Part shown: piece by piece, positions 17,640 through 26,918 of the stretch
Layout: every line of letters starts with the position of its first letter
How positions within the stretch are numbered: the stretch's first letter is position 1
Assembly: GCA_031180665.1 (NCBI GenBank)
Contig: JAPSLP010000032.1
Coordinates: 1 to 61,666, forward strand
Direction: 5' to 3'
Length of the DNA stretch: 61,666 nucleotides
Source: Cupriavidus sp.
GTDB lineage: Bacteria; Pseudomonadota; Gammaproteobacteria; Burkholderiales; Burkholderiaceae
Notes under the pieces: model-generated
What the model was told of the DNA's origin: nothing
Seen by the model: only the letters and a program-made list of their open reading frames with translations
Database searches by the model: none
Made by a program: the position numbers and the translations under genes

Positions 17640-19154
17640 TCAGCCGAACAGTTCCTCCGCCACGGTGGGGTGCAGCTGCATCGTCGTTTCCAGATGCGAC
17701 AGCCGCACGCCCAGGCGCAGCGCCACCGCGATCGATTGCGCGATCTCGGGAGCGGCGTTGTCCAGCAGATGCACGCCGAGCACGCGCCCGCTGCGCGCGT
17801 TGTAGACGACCTTCATCACCGAAGGCATCGTGTTGCCGGCGAAGCGGTTCTCCAGCGAGACGAAGCGCTTGATGCGCGTGCCGATGCGTTCCGGTTTGCC
17901 GGCGGCTTCGATCGCCGCCGCCTCGGTCAGCCCCACGCTGCCGATCGCGGGCTCGCAGAACACCGCGGTCGGAATCACGTCGAAGTCGGCGCGCTCGCCG
18001 CGCCGGCCGAACAGCCGGTCGGCCAGCCAGCGGCCCTGCGCGGTGGCCACCGGCGTCAGCTGCGGTCCTTCGGTGACGTCGCCGATCGCATGGATGCCGC
18101 GCACGCTGGTGCGGAATTGCCGGTCCACGCGCAGGCCGCGCTGTCCGCGCGCCACGCCCAGCGCCTCGAGGCCAAGGCCGTCGAGATTCGGTTCGCGTCC
18201 GATCGCGGCCAGCGCCGCCTGCGCGCGCACGCTGTGGATCCGTTCCTTGCCCTTGCCGTTCTTGCCGCCGTTTCCGCCGTTGCCGCTTCCGTTTCCGCCG
18301 ATCGCGCTCTCCTCCACCTGCCGGTAGCAGACCTCGATCGCGCCGTTGGCCTGGTCGAGCAGCGTCACGTCGGTATTCAGATGCAGCCGCACGCCCTTGG
18401 CGGTCAGCGCCTCGGCCAGCGCGTTGGCGATGTCCTCGTCGAAGTTTTCCAGCAGCCGCGACTCGCGCACCAGCATGTCGACCTTGACCCCGTAGCGCGA
18501 CAGGATCGACGCCATCTCGACCGCGATATAGCCGCCGCCGATCACCACCAGCGAGGCCGGCACGCCGTTCCACGCGAACACGTCGTCGGAGGTGCTGGCC
18601 AGCTCGCCGCCGGGGACAGGCAGCGGTGCCGGCCGCGAACCGGTGGCGATCAGGATGCGGCGCGCCTGCAGCGTGTCGCCGCCCACCCGTACCTCGCCCG
18701 GCGCGCTGACCGTCGCCTCGCCACGCAGCACGTGCACGCCGGCCTCCTGCAGCCGCTGCGTATAGCTGGCATGCAGCCGCGCCATCTCGGCCTTGACGCG
18801 CACGATGGCGTCGTTCCAGTCCTCGCGTCCACCGGTATGCGACAGGCAGCCCGACAGGATCGCGGCCCAGGTCGCGCCATAGTGCAGCATCTTCTTGGGA
18901 ATGCAGCCGCGGTTCACGCAGGTGCCGCCGATCTGCTCGCGCTCGACCAGGATCACGCTGGCGCCGTGCGAGGCCGCCCGCATCGCCGCGGCGACGCCGG
19001 CCGAGCCGCCGCCGATCACGACGAAGTCCGCCTGGCGCGCGCGGCCGGGGCCGGCGTTGCCCTTGGCGCGCGGGACGCGCTCCATCCGAGGTTCGGCCGA
19101 TACCTTGCTTGCGCGCTTGCGTTCGTTGTCGTTGCCAGCTTGCCGCTTCGTCAT
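17640..19154 (-). CDS. gor: Glutathione-disulfide reductase
   Basis: A 504-residue FAD-dependent pyridine nucleotide-disulfide oxidoreductase that reduces GSSG. The FAD fold VVIGGGSAGVAAA (46-58), the redox-active Cys79-x4-Cys84 in GGTCVNRGCIPKK, the NADPH fold VVIGGGYIAVEMA and the C-terminal His-Glu pair in LHPTVAEE are all present. Two oddities: about 40 extra basic residues precede the FAD fold, and a glycine/asparagine-rich insert GGNGSGNGGNGGKNGKG sits near residue 290, between strands of the central domain. The start is secured by AGGAGG seven bases upstream. It adjoins soxR and the SoxR-driven gene, forming an oxidative-stress cluster, though no SoxR box precedes gor itself. Confidence 0.94.
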   Translation of the reverse strand: MTKRQAGNDNERKRASKVSAEPRMERVPRAKGNAGPGRARQADFVVIGGGSAGVAAAMRAASHGASVILVEREQIGGTCVNRGCIPKKMLHYGATWAAILSGCLSHTGGREDWNDAIVRVKAEMARLHASYTQRLQEAGVHVLRGEATVSAPGEVRVGGDTLQARRILIATGSRPAPLPVPGGELASTSDDVFAWNGVPASLVVIGGGYIAVEMASILSRYGVKVDMLVRESRLLENFDEDIANALAEALTAKGVRLHLNTDVTLLDQANGAIEVCYRQVEESAIGGNGSGNGGNGGKNGKGKERIHSVRAQAALAAIGREPNLDGLGLEALGVARGQRGLRVDRQFRTSVRGIHAIGDVTEGPQLTPVATAQGRWLADRLFGRRGERADFDVIPTAVFCEPAIGSVGLTEAAAIEAAGKPERIGTRIKRFVSLENRFAGNTMPSVMKVVYNARSGRVLGVHLLDNAAPEIAQSIAVALRLGVRLSHLETTMQLHPTVAEELFG

Positions 19155-19234
19155 CTATGCCTCCTGCCGCGGCGCGCAGGCCGCGAGAATTCCGCAAGAA
19201 CACCGAAGGGAGCAGCCGCTGCGCCGCTCCCGCG

Positions 19235-20200
19235 CTACGAGGCCGGCGCCAGATCGGCTGGCGCCTCGGCCGTCCATTCGCGCAGGAAGGTGTCGCCATC
19301 GCGCCGGCCCAGGTCGTAGGCCAGCGTCATGCCTTCCGGGCGCGTGTAATCCCAGCTGGAGATCGGCACCCGCCGCGACGGTTGCACATACAGGCGCCGC
19401 TGGCCGTTCCACTCCATCACGAAACGGCGCGGGCGCGGATACAGCCGGGTCATCAGCACCAGCACGTCGCCGGGCGTGGCGTCCAGCGCGTCGACCGGCA
19501 CGTTGTCGACCAGGCCGCCGTCGAGCACCGCGCGGCCATCGCGCCGCAGCACGGGCGTGAACGGCGGCGTGCACGAGGACTGCAGCAAAAGGTCTGCCAG
19601 CTGCTCCGGCGTGGCGCAGTCCTGGGCGCGCACGAACTCGGGATGAAAGCCCAGCGTGCGGCCCAGCCGCGGATGCAGCGTCTTGAGCAGATGCTTGTCG
19701 ATGTTGTAGGCCAGCAGTCCGGCCATCACCGCCAGTCGCGGCCCGCACCAGCGCGGAATGTGGGCGACGCCGACGCGGATCTCGGGCGCGGCCTGCAACC
19801 GCTCCAGGCGGCCGTCCGCCAGGATCGACAGAAGGGCCGCCCGGTAGATGCCGTAATGCGGAAACACGCGCTGGTTGCCCAGCAGATTGCGCCAGTAGAC
19901 GTTGCGCTTGTTGCCGGCCAGCACGCCGCGGTAGTAGTCCATCACCTGCCGCGACTCGTGCGTGTAAATCATGCAGGCGGTGGCAGCACCGGCGGAGATG
20001 CCGGCGATCACGCGCGGGCGCAGCCCGAGTTCGGGCGCGACGGTGTCCCACCAGCCGGCCTGCCACCAGCAGCGATTGCCGCCGCCGGCGAATACCACCT
20101 GCTCGAAGGGCCCGCCGTACTGGGGCGCGCGCGCAGGCGTGCGCGATGGCGCGGTGCGCGCGTCGGTGGCCATGTCGGGATGGGCGGCCGACCCCGTCAT
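19235..20200 (-). CDS. Patatin-like phospholipase
   Basis: A 321-residue patatin-family lipid acyl hydrolase. The oxyanion motif is VVFAGGGNRCWWQAG (36-49), the nucleophile Ser69 lies in GISAGAA, and the catalytic Asp is in VLDGGLVDNVP near residue 220, so the Ser-Asp dyad is intact. There is no signal peptide or membrane segment, so it acts in the cytoplasm or at the inner face of the membrane, or leaves by an unseen route. It overlaps the thioesterase stop by four bases, so it is the last gene of an AbrB-PaaI-patatin operon. Confidence 0.9.
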   Translation of the reverse strand: MTGSAAHPDMATDARTAPSRTPARAPQYGGPFEQVVFAGGGNRCWWQAGWWDTVAPELGLRPRVIAGISAGAATACMIYTHESRQVMDYYRGVLAGNKRNVYWRNLLGNQRVFPHYGIYRAALLSILADGRLERLQAAPEIRVGVAHIPRWCGPRLAVMAGLLAYNIDKHLLKTLHPRLGRTLGFHPEFVRAQDCATPEQLADLLLQSSCTPPFTPVLRRDGRAVLDGGLVDNVPVDALDATPGDVLVLMTRLYPRPRRFVMEWNGQRRLYVQPSRRVPISSWDYTRPEGMTLAYDLGRRDGDTFLREWTAEAPADLAPAS

Positions 20201-20613
20201 AGCAGCGCGTAGGTGGTGGTCGCCTGCACGGCGAGCTTGCCGTCGGGGCCGCGCAGCGCGATTTCGCCGAACACGACGGTCTTGCCCAGCCGCAGCACGG
20301 TGGCCTGCACCAGCATGTCGCCCTCGATCACGGGGCGCATGAAATTGGTGGTCAGGCTGACCGTGGTCATCGGGCGGAAGCCGCCCAGCGCGCTGGAGAT
20401 CGCGACGATCATCGCGGTGTCGGCCGCGGACATCAGCACCTGGCCGCAGACCACGCCGCCGGCGTGGCGAAGGGAGGGATCGAAGGGCAGCCGCAGCGTG
20501 ACGCTGTCGGCGTCGACGCGCTCGGCGCGCAGGTTCAGCTGGCGGACCCAGGGCGCCAGCACGCGCTCCAGGATGGCGTCGATGTCGGCGATGGCAAGCG
20601 TCGTCTCTGGCAT
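20197..20613 (-). CDS. PaaI-family hotdog thioesterase
   Basis: A 138-residue hotdog-fold protein of the PaaI/YbgC-like acyl-CoA thioesterase group. The signature RHAGGVVCGQVLMSAADTAM (49-68) forms the start of the central helix, and the later TTVSLTTNFMRPVIEGDMLVQATVLRLGKTVVFGE region is the conserved beta core (key residues TNFxRP and GKxVVFGE). The substrate is not clear. Coupled by overlap to the patatin gene, so the two may release fatty acids from lipid and from CoA in one pathway; that is inference. Confidence 0.88.
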   Translation of the reverse strand: MPETTLAIADIDAILERVLAPWVRQLNLRAERVDADSVTLRLPFDPSLRHAGGVVCGQVLMSAADTAMIVAISSALGGFRPMTTVSLTTNFMRPVIEGDMLVQATVLRLGKTVVFGEIALRGPDGKLAVQATTTYALL

Positions 20614-20653
20614 GGCGGCCCGTCGGTGGTCCTCGGTTGTCCTGGCCGCCCGG

Positions 20654-21712
20654 CTACTCGGTCTCCTCCGGGGCGGCGCGATGTTTCAGCCAATGATACA
20701 GGGGGCCGGTACACAGCACCACGAAGGCCATCCGGATCACGTGGAAGGCCGTGACCAGCGGCACGCCGAGCTCCAGCACCTTGGCGGTGATGCACATCTC
20801 GGCGATGCCGCCCGGCGTGGTGCCCAGGATCACGGTGGCCGGATGCGCGCCCGACAGCGCCGCCAGGCCCCAGCCGAACAGCGCCGATATCACCAGCGCC
20901 ACCAGCGTGTACAGCGCGACGCCGGCGAGAAAGCGCGGTGCGGTATGCAGGAATTCGCGCGAGAAACGCACGCCCAGCGAGACGCCGATCAGCAGCTGGC
21001 CGGCATGGCTCATCGAGGTCGGGATCGCCGACAGCTCGATGCCCGAGGCGGTCAGCACCGCGGCGGCGATCAGCGTGCCGATGACGAAGGGATTGGGCAG
21101 GTTCAGCCGGTTCATCAGCAGCGCGAAGGCCACCGTGATGGCGATCAGCGCCGCCAGCCCGAGCGCGTCGACGGTGCGCGGCCCCGGGATATAGGTATCG
21201 AGCCCATGAATACCGCCATACTGGAAAAGCGCCGGCACGATTACTACCACCAATAGCACCCGCAGCGAATGCGCGGCCGCGACCTGGTCGATGCGCGCGC
21301 CGTTACGCTCGGCCAGATTGGCCATCTCGGAGGCGCCGCCGATCGCGGTGGAAAAAAACGCAGTCTTGAAGGCGACGCCGGTGGTCCGGCGCAGCATCAG
21401 TGCGCCGGCGGTGCCGAGCACCAGCGCGAACAGCGAGCCGGCGATCACGTAAGGCGAGAACTCGACCAGCTTGGCGACCACGTCGGGGGTGAAGTAGAGC
21501 CCCAGCGAGGTACCGATCGCCCATTGGCCGGCGTTGCGGGCCTGCGATGGCGCGCGCAGGTCGGCGCCCATCATGCGCGCCGCGGCCACGGCCAGCAGCG
21601 GGCCGATCATCCAGGGCAGCGGCGTGCGCAGCCATTCGCACAGCAGGGCGGCGCCCAGTCCAAGCAGCAGCGTCAGCAGCGTCGGACGCCAACGGGAAAG
21701 TACGGATCGCAT
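20654..21712 (-). CDS. AbrB-family (DUF4311-like 'ammonia monooxygenase') membrane protein
   Basis: A 352-residue polytopic membrane protein of the AbrB/YgfB-like transporter family (Pfam AbrB, once mislabelled ammonia monooxygenase). It has ten or so hydrophobic segments and the internal repeat of the family: TPLPWMIGPLLAVAAARM and later LPNPFVIGTLIAAAVLT, with STAIGGASEMANLAE mirrored by GTTPGGIAEMCITAK. In this bacterial group such genes are often near Tct/Bug systems and are presumed transporters. I chose the ATG at 21712 because the transmembrane region begins right after it and upstream sequence is a terminator. No good ribosome-binding site. Confidence 0.88.
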   Translation of the reverse strand: MRSVLSRWRPTLLTLLLGLGAALLCEWLRTPLPWMIGPLLAVAAARMMGADLRAPSQARNAGQWAIGTSLGLYFTPDVVAKLVEFSPYVIAGSLFALVLGTAGALMLRRTTGVAFKTAFFSTAIGGASEMANLAERNGARIDQVAAAHSLRVLLVVVIVPALFQYGGIHGLDTYIPGPRTVDALGLAALIAITVAFALLMNRLNLPNPFVIGTLIAAAVLTASGIELSAIPTSMSHAGQLLIGVSLGVRFSREFLHTAPRFLAGVALYTLVALVISALFGWGLAALSGAHPATVILGTTPGGIAEMCITAKVLELGVPLVTAFHVIRMAFVVLCTGPLYHWLKHRAAPEETE

Positions 21713-21775
21713 GACGGTGGCAGGCTGGCGCAGGGCGCCGCCGCTTTCTTGTGGTGGGAGGAGAGCAGGCAAACG

Positions 21776-21802
21776 ACAAGGCCCGGGAGCCCCGGGCCTT
21801 GT
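21776..21802 (-). terminator. Hairpin terminator after tctA
   Basis: A perfect 12-bp stem, ACAAGGCCCGGG and CCCGGGCCTTGT, with a 3-base loop. On the minus strand it is followed by CGTTTGCC, a short T tail. It separates the tctCBA operon from the AbrB-PaaI-patatin operon. Confidence 0.75.
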
Positions 21803-21837
21803 GGCGTCACGCGCATTGTCGCGCATTGTGGCGCGGG

Positions 21838-21905
21838 ATGTCGCGCTTGATGTCGTGCTTGATGCCGCGCTTCATGTCCCGCTTCATGCCCCGCTTCATG
21901 CCGCG
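21838..21905. repeat. 12-bp degenerate tandem repeat, 5.7 units
   Basis: Units ATGTCGCGCTTG, ATGTCGTGCTTG, ATGCCGCGCTTC, ATGTCCCGCTTC, ATGCCCCGCTTC and a partial ATGCCGCG. The array runs up to 14 bases from the end of tctA and lies between it and the terminator. Confidence 0.88.
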
Positions 21906-21918
21906 ACCCCTGCGCCGA

Positions 21919-23430
21919 TCAATTGGCCGCGTCCGCCACGCCCCGCATCGCCGAGCGCCGCGACAGCCAGCGCAGCAGGCGCGGCACCACGACGACCGCG
22001 ACGGTCAGCGCCAGGATCGAGGCCGAGATCGGATGGCGCAGGAACATGGTCCAGTCGCCCTGGCTGATCGACAGGGCGTTGCGCAGCTGCTTCTCGGCCA
22101 TCGGCCCGAGGATCATGCCGACGATCACCGGCGCGGTCGGGAAGTCGAAGCGTCGCATTGCCATGCCGAGCAGGCCGATCAGGAACAGCAGCAGCAGATC
22201 GAAGGCCGACTGGCGGATGCCGTAGGCGCCCAGGCCCGCGAAGATCAGGATGCCGCCATAAAGCAGCGGGGTCGGGATGCGCAGCATGCGGACCCACAGG
22301 CCGATCGCCGGCAGGTTCAGCACCAGCAGCATCACGTTGCCGATGTAGAGCGAGGCGAGCAGGCCCCAGACCAGGTCGCCCGAGGTCTGGAACAGCATCG
22401 GACCGGGCTGCAGGTTGTAGTTCTGGAACGCCGCCAGCATGATCGCGGTGGTGTTCGAGGTCGGGATGCCCAGCGTCAGCAGCGGCGCCAGCGTGGCGGT
22501 CACCGCCGCGTTGTTGGCCGCTTCCGGCCCGGCCACGCCCTCGATCGCGCCCTTGCCGAATTCCTCCGGATGCTGGCTCAGCTTCTTCTCGCTGGCATAC
22601 GACAGGAAGGTCGGGATCTCGGCGCCGCCCGCTGGAATCAACCCGAACGGAAAGCCGATGAGGGTGCCGCGCAGCCAGGCCGGGATCGAGCGCTTCCAGT
22701 CCGAGCGCGTCATCATCACCGGGCCGAGCTTGTTGAAGGTGCCCGCGGGCTGCGGGAAGAAGGCGTTGAACAGCGCCTCGCCGACCGCGAACAGGCCGAC
22801 CGCGACGACGACGATGTCGATGCCGTCGTACAGTTCCTGAATGCCAAGCGTGTAGCGGGTCTGGCCCGACAGCGAGTCCATGCCGATCAGGCCGATGCCC
22901 AGGCCCAGGAACAGGCTGGTCATGCCGCGCAGCAGCGACGAGCCCAGCACGGCCGACACCGTGGTGAAGGCCAGCAGCATGATCATGAAGTACTCGCCGG
23001 GACCGAACTGCAGCGCGACGTCGGCCGCGACCGGCGCGAACAGCGACAGCAGCACGGTGGCGATGGTGCCGGCGACGAAGGAGCCGATCGCCGCGGTGGC
23101 CAGCGCCGGACCGGCGCGGCCGCGCTTGGCCATCAGGTTGCCTTCCATCGCGGTGATCATCGTCGACGATTCGCCGGGCGTGTTCATCAGGATCGAGGTG
23201 GTCGAGCCGCCGTACATCGCGCCGTAATAGATGCCGGCGAACATGATCAGCGCCGCGGTGGGCTCGACCTTGGCGGTCAGCGGCAGCAGCATCGCCACCG
23301 TCAGCGCCGGGCCGATGCCGGGCAGCACGCCGATCGCGGTGCCCAGGAAGCAGCCGACCAGCGCCCACATCAGGTTCAGCGGCGTGATCGCGACGGCAAA
23401 GCCGTTCATCAATTGATTGAGCGTATCCAT
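21919..23430 (-). CDS. tctA: Tripartite tricarboxylate transporter, large membrane subunit TctA
   Basis: A 503-residue inner-membrane protein with about twelve hydrophobic segments, the sodium-coupled translocation subunit of a tripartite tricarboxylate transporter. Family landmarks are [41 protein letters not shown] and [24 protein letters not shown] (key features: the repeated glycine-rich ALxIPG-like loops). It begins with [14 protein letters not shown] behind a GGAGA ribosome-binding site. It is third in the tctC-tctB-tctA operon, with the tctDE regulators immediately upstream. Confidence 0.95.
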   Translation of the reverse strand: MDTLNQLMNGFAVAITPLNLMWALVGCFLGTAIGVLPGIGPALTVAMLLPLTAKVEPTAALIMFAGIYYGAMYGGSTTSILMNTPGESSTMITAMEGNLMAKRGRAGPALATAAIGSFVAGTIATVLLSLFAPVAADVALQFGPGEYFMIMLLAFTTVSAVLGSSLLRGMTSLFLGLGIGLIGMDSLSGQTRYTLGIQELYDGIDIVVVAVGLFAVGEALFNAFFPQPAGTFNKLGPVMMTRSDWKRSIPAWLRGTLIGFPFGLIPAGGAEIPTFLSYASEKKLSQHPEEFGKGAIEGVAGPEAANNAAVTATLAPLLTLGIPTSNTTAIMLAAFQNYNLQPGPMLFQTSGDLVWGLLASLYIGNVMLLVLNLPAIGLWVRMLRIPTPLLYGGILIFAGLGAYGIRQSAFDLLLLFLIGLLGMAMRRFDFPTAPVIVGMILGPMAEKQLRNALSISQGDWTMFLRHPISASILALTVAVVVVPRLLRWLSRRSAMRGVADAAN

Positions 23431-23476
23431 CTTGCTTGTCTCCCGGCCCGACGGGCCTGCGGGTTACCGTCCCGCC

Positions 23477-23551
23477 ATTTACAGCACCGCTATTTACAGC
23501 ACCGCGATTTACAGCCCCGCGATCTACGGCCCCGCGATCTAGAGCCCCGCG
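23477..23551. repeat. 15-bp tandem repeat, 5 units, covering the tctB stop
   Basis: Units (plus strand) ATTTACAGCACCGCT, ATTTACAGCACCGCG, ATTTACAGCCCCGCG, ATCTACGGCCCCGCG and ATCTAGAGCCCCGCG. The last unit contains the tctB stop codon (23539-23541). The array fills most of the tctB-tctA gap, inside the operon. Confidence 0.92.
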
Positions 23552-24012
23552 ATAGGCAGCAGCGGCAGGTTGATGCCGAGCAGGAAATCGAACAGCAACC
23601 ACATCGGCACCGTGATCGCCAGCCCGATCAGCGCGTCGCGAACGAAACGGCGGCTGCCGTAGCCGCGCGCGACGCAGACCATCAGCAGCGTGGACGCCAG
23701 CACGAAGCCCAGCGTGCCGATCAGCGCCATGTTCAGCAGCAGGCCGGCCGCGACCCACAGCAGGCCGCGCAGGCTGTGCGGCTGCGAGGGCAGCTCGGCG
23801 TCCTCTTCCGGCATCGCGCGAAAGCCCCCGCGCACGCCCTGCCAGGTCAGCAGCGCGCCGCAGATGGCGAGGCCGACGCCGACCAGCGTCGGGACGAAAC
23901 GCGGCGACATGCCGGCGTAGCCGGACTCGCCCGAGATGCCTTGGATGCCGGCGAAGAAGCAGGCCGACAGCAGCAGCACGACGATGCCGATGGCAGTGTG
24001 AGAAGGTTTCAC
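23539..24012 (-). CDS. tctB: Tripartite tricarboxylate transporter, small membrane subunit TctB
   Basis: A 157-residue protein with four hydrophobic segments, the poorly conserved small membrane subunit of the Tct complex. The GESGYAGMSPRFVPTLVGVGLAICG segment is the family signature (MxPRxxPxxVG core). It starts with GTG at 24012, with GGAG about seven bases upstream, and ends inside a 15-bp repeat array. Position between tctC and tctA fits the assignment. Confidence 0.88.
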   Translation of the reverse strand: MKPSHTAIGIVVLLLSACFFAGIQGISGESGYAGMSPRFVPTLVGVGLAICGALLTWQGVRGGFRAMPEEDAELPSQPHSLRGLLWVAAGLLLNMALIGTLGFVLASTLLMVCVARGYGSRRFVRDALIGLAITVPMWLLFDFLLGINLPLLPIAGL

Positions 24013-24202
24013 GATGGGCTCCGGATCGGGGCCGGATGCGCGGTGCGCATCCGGCGGGGCGGAAAACGAACGGGCCGCGGTCCGGGAGGCCGCGGCGCCG
24101 CTGCAGCTGTCAGGTCCAGATCGGCCGGAAGGGCCGACTGACCGGGTGGAGGAACGGCGCGAAAGGCGGGGAAGGCGAAAAGACGCCGAGGCCGCGACGC
24201 CC

Positions 24203-25192
24203 TTACTTGGCCACGCCCAGTTCGCGCAGCATCGTGCCCAGGCGGGCCGATTCGGCGTCGACGAACTTGCCGAACTCGTCGCCGGTCAGCAGGAACGGCG
24301 TCCAGTCGTTCTTGGCCAGCGCCTGCTTCCACGACGGCGATTCGGTCGCCTTGACCACCGCGTCGATCAGCGCCCTGCGCTGCTCTGCGGTGATGCCCGG
24401 CGCGCCATAGACGCCGCGCCAGTTGTAGATCTCGACGTTGACGCCCTGCTCCTTCAGCGTCGGGATATCGGCGACGCGGTCCTTCGAGGTCACCGCCAGC
24501 GCGCGCATCTTGCCGCTCTTGATGAAGGGCAGGAACTCGGACACGCCGGCGATGCCCGCCGTCACGTGGCCGCCGAGCACGGAGGCCGAGGCCTCGCCGC
24601 CGCCCTGGAAGGGCACGTAGTTGATGCGCTTCGGATCGACGCCGATGTCCTTGGCGATCAAGCCGGCCAGGATATGGTCGATCGAACCCTTGGAGCCGCC
24701 GCCCCAGCTGACGCTGCCCGGATTGGCCTTGAGCTGCGCGGTCAGGTCCTTGATCGACTTGATCGGCGAGCTGGCCGGCACCGTGATCACCATCGTGTCG
24801 GTGAACAGCCGCGCCACCGGGGTCGCGTTCTTCAGCGTGACCGGCGGCTTGTTGGTCTCGATCGCGCCGACCATCACCGCACCGGTGACCAGCAGCGCGT
24901 TGGGATTGCCCTTATCGGTGTTGACGAACTGCGTCAGGCCGATGGTGCCGCCCGCGCCGCCGCGGTTGTCGTACGAGGCGGACTTCGCCACGCCTGCCGA
25001 TACCATCGCGGCGCCCAGCGTGCGGCCGGCCTGGTCCCAGCCGCCGCCGGGGTTGGCGCCGATCATGAACTTGGCGGTGTCGACCGCGAAGGCGGGACCA
25101 GCCGCCACGGCAGTGCCGAAGGCCGCGCCGACCAGCGCGAAACGGAAGAAATGCGGGAAAAGACGGGGAAGTCGATCGAGGGTGCGGCGCAT
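24203..25192 (-). CDS. tctC: Periplasmic substrate-binding protein TctC (Bug family)
   Basis: A 329-residue solute receptor that delivers carboxylates to TctAB. The signal peptide ends near residue 36 (AVAAGPAFA/VDTAK). Bug-family features are PGGGWDQAGRTLGAAM, DNRGGAGGTIGLTQFV, the WGGGSKGSIDHILAG helix and IPTLKEQGVNVEIYNWRGVYGAPG. This branch (start of mature protein VDTAKFMIGANPGGGWD) is the group usually found next to TctDE. The ATG at 25192 is preceded by CAGGAGA. First gene of tctCBA and 250 bases downstream of tctE on the same strand. Confidence 0.94.
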   Translation of the reverse strand: MRRTLDRLPRLFPHFFRFALVGAAFGTAVAAGPAFAVDTAKFMIGANPGGGWDQAGRTLGAAMVSAGVAKSASYDNRGGAGGTIGLTQFVNTDKGNPNALLVTGAVMVGAIETNKPPVTLKNATPVARLFTDTMVITVPASSPIKSIKDLTAQLKANPGSVSWGGGSKGSIDHILAGLIAKDIGVDPKRINYVPFQGGGEASASVLGGHVTAGIAGVSEFLPFIKSGKMRALAVTSKDRVADIPTLKEQGVNVEIYNWRGVYGAPGITAEQRRALIDAVVKATESPSWKQALAKNDWTPFLLTGDEFGKFVDAESARLGTMLRELGVAK

Positions 25193-25374
25193 GGCGTCTC
25201 CTGCTTGCGATGTTGTCGTTGTACGGTCCATTGGCCGCTTGTCCGGCCATGGCGGCGATTCTAGGAGCTGGAAACTGTCAAAAAGCTGTCAAAACGACAG
25301 CTTCTGGCCTGGGGTTTACGCGGATCGGGTGGATGCGGCGAGTCGGTGCGGGCGGTGGTGTCCGCCCGAATGCT

Positions 25375-25448
25375 GCTTGATGCGTCCGCTCGTGCGTCCG
25401 CTTGATGCGTCCGCTCATGCGTCCGCTTGGTGCGTCCGCTCATGCGCC
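25375..25448. repeat. 25-bp tandem repeat, about 3 units, at the tctE end
   Basis: Each 25-bp unit is a 13-mer plus a 12-mer: GCTTGATGCGTCC then GCTCGTGCGTCC, with small changes in units two and three. The last unit runs into the final codons of tctE, so repeat expansion here touches the C-terminus. Confidence 0.85.
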
Positions 25449-26918
25449 GGCCGCCAGCGGCAACCGCAACTCGGCCCGCAGTCCCTGCCCCTGCCGGGCC
25501 TCATGCAGCGTCACGCTGCCGCCGAAGCGTGCCGCCATCTCGCGCGAGATCGCCAGGCCCAGGCCGGAGCCGGGCTCGTCGTGGCCGACGCGGCGATAGA
25601 ACCGCGCAAACACCTGCTCGCGTTCCTCGGCCGGGATGCCGGGCCCGTCGTCCTCGACGGCGAGGCAGGCGCTGTCGCGCTCGCGCGCGGCCGACAGCGT
25701 GATACGGCTGCCGCGCGGCGAATACTGGATCGCGTTGTGGACCAGGTTGGCCAGCGCCTCGCGCAGCAGGGCCGCGTCGGCGCGCACGGGCAGCGGCTGC
25801 CCGCCGCCGTCGTCCCAGCCGAAGTCCTGCAGCTTGGCGCGTGCCAGCGGCAGATAGTCGAGCGCGACCTGGCCCGCCACCGCGGCGGCGTCGATCACGG
25901 CATCGGGCACGCCTGCTTCGGCGCCCGCCTCGGTGGTCTGCGCTTCGTGCTGGCGCACCCGCGCCAGCGCCAACAACTGGTTGGCCAGGCGCGAGGCCTG
26001 TTCCAGCTGCGAAACGATGCCATCGACCGCCTCGCGCGCAGGGGCCGGGTCCCCGCTGCCGTCGAGCTGCCGGCGCGCAAACTCGGCCTGTGTCTTCAGG
26101 ATCGCCAGCGGCGTGCGCAGCTGATGCGCGGCGTCGGCGATGAACTGCGCCTGGGCCTGCGCCATCGCCGCCGAGCGCGACACGTGGCGGTTGACCGCAT
26201 CGACCAGCGGACGCACCTCGGCCGGCACCGGGTCCACCGCGAGCGGCGTCAGGTCGTCGGGCGGGCGTGCTTCGACATCGTCGCGCACGCGCTTGAGCGG
26301 GCGCAGCACGAAGGTCACGCCGCCCACCAGGATCAGCGCGCTGGCCACGATCAGCAGCGCGTCGCGCGCCAGCGTGTTGCGCCACACGGCGCCGACCAGC
26401 GCCGCGCGCGGCTCGGCCGATTCGGCGACCTGGATGATCACGCGCATATGGGCGTCGGGCCGGTAGACCGGCCGCGCCATCGCGGCAATGCGCACCGGCG
26501 CGTCGCGATAGACCGCGTCGTAATAGCGCGGCACGTTGTTGGCCAGCGTGCCGCGTGGCAGCGGCAGGTCGTCGTAGCCGGTCACGGTCTCGATGGCGCC
26601 CTCGCGCTCGAGCGCGACGCGATAGAACACGCGCGTCTGCGCCGCGGTCTCGAACATCTCCATGGCGGCGTCGGGCAGCGTCAGCTGCACGGTCTCGCCG
26701 GCCATGCCGATTGCGTTGTCGATCGCGCGCACCGAGCCGAACAGCGAGCGGTCGTAGGCGGTATTGGCGGCGTCGCGCAGCGTGCCGTAGGTCAGCCAGC
26801 TGTCGAGCGCCATCATCGCCGCCAGCGCCGGCAGCAGCAGCACCAGCAGCTGGCGGCGCAGGCTGCCACGCAGCCAGCCGCGGCGGCGGCCACCCCGGGG
26901 CCCGCCCGGCGTGCTCAA
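25440..26918 (-). CDS. tctE: Sensor histidine kinase TctE
   Basis: A 492-residue membrane kinase that senses tricarboxylates. TM1 is about residues 23-39, an extracytoplasmic domain of 145 residues follows, TM2 is about 187-206. Then come the HisKA helix with His265 in ADAAHQLRTPLAILK, the N box NLVHNAIQYSPRG, and the G boxes EDDGPGIP and GSGLGLAIS, so the kinase is intact. No ATG exists near the start; TTG at 26918 overlaps the tctD stop as TTGA and is the likely start, giving the normal N-terminus before TM1. The same frame stays open far upstream but that is a shadow of tctD. Confidence 0.9.
   Translation of the reverse strand: MSTPGGPRGGRRRGWLRGSLRRQLLVLLLPALAAMMALDSWLTYGTLRDAANTAYDRSLFGSVRAIDNAIGMAGETVQLTLPDAAMEMFETAAQTRVFYRVALEREGAIETVTGYDDLPLPRGTLANNVPRYYDAVYRDAPVRIAAMARPVYRPDAHMRVIIQVAESAEPRAALVGAVWRNTLARDALLIVASALILVGGVTFVLRPLKRVRDDVEARPPDDLTPLAVDPVPAEVRPLVDAVNRHVSRSAAMAQAQAQFIADAAHQLRTPLAILKTQAEFARRQLDGSGDPAPAREAVDGIVSQLEQASRLANQLLALARVRQHEAQTTEAGAEAGVPDAVIDAAAVAGQVALDYLPLARAKLQDFGWDDGGGQPLPVRADAALLREALANLVHNAIQYSPRGSRITLSAARERDSACLAVEDDGPGIPAEEREQVFARFYRRVGHDEPGSGLGLAISREMAARFGGSVTLHEARQGQGLRAELRLPLAAGA

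Noticed and set aside
21838..21905. Series of ATG codons as a small gene
   Set aside because: They come from the repeated 12-mer ATGYCSCGCTTS; the frame has no ribosome-binding site and lies between a gene end and a terminator.
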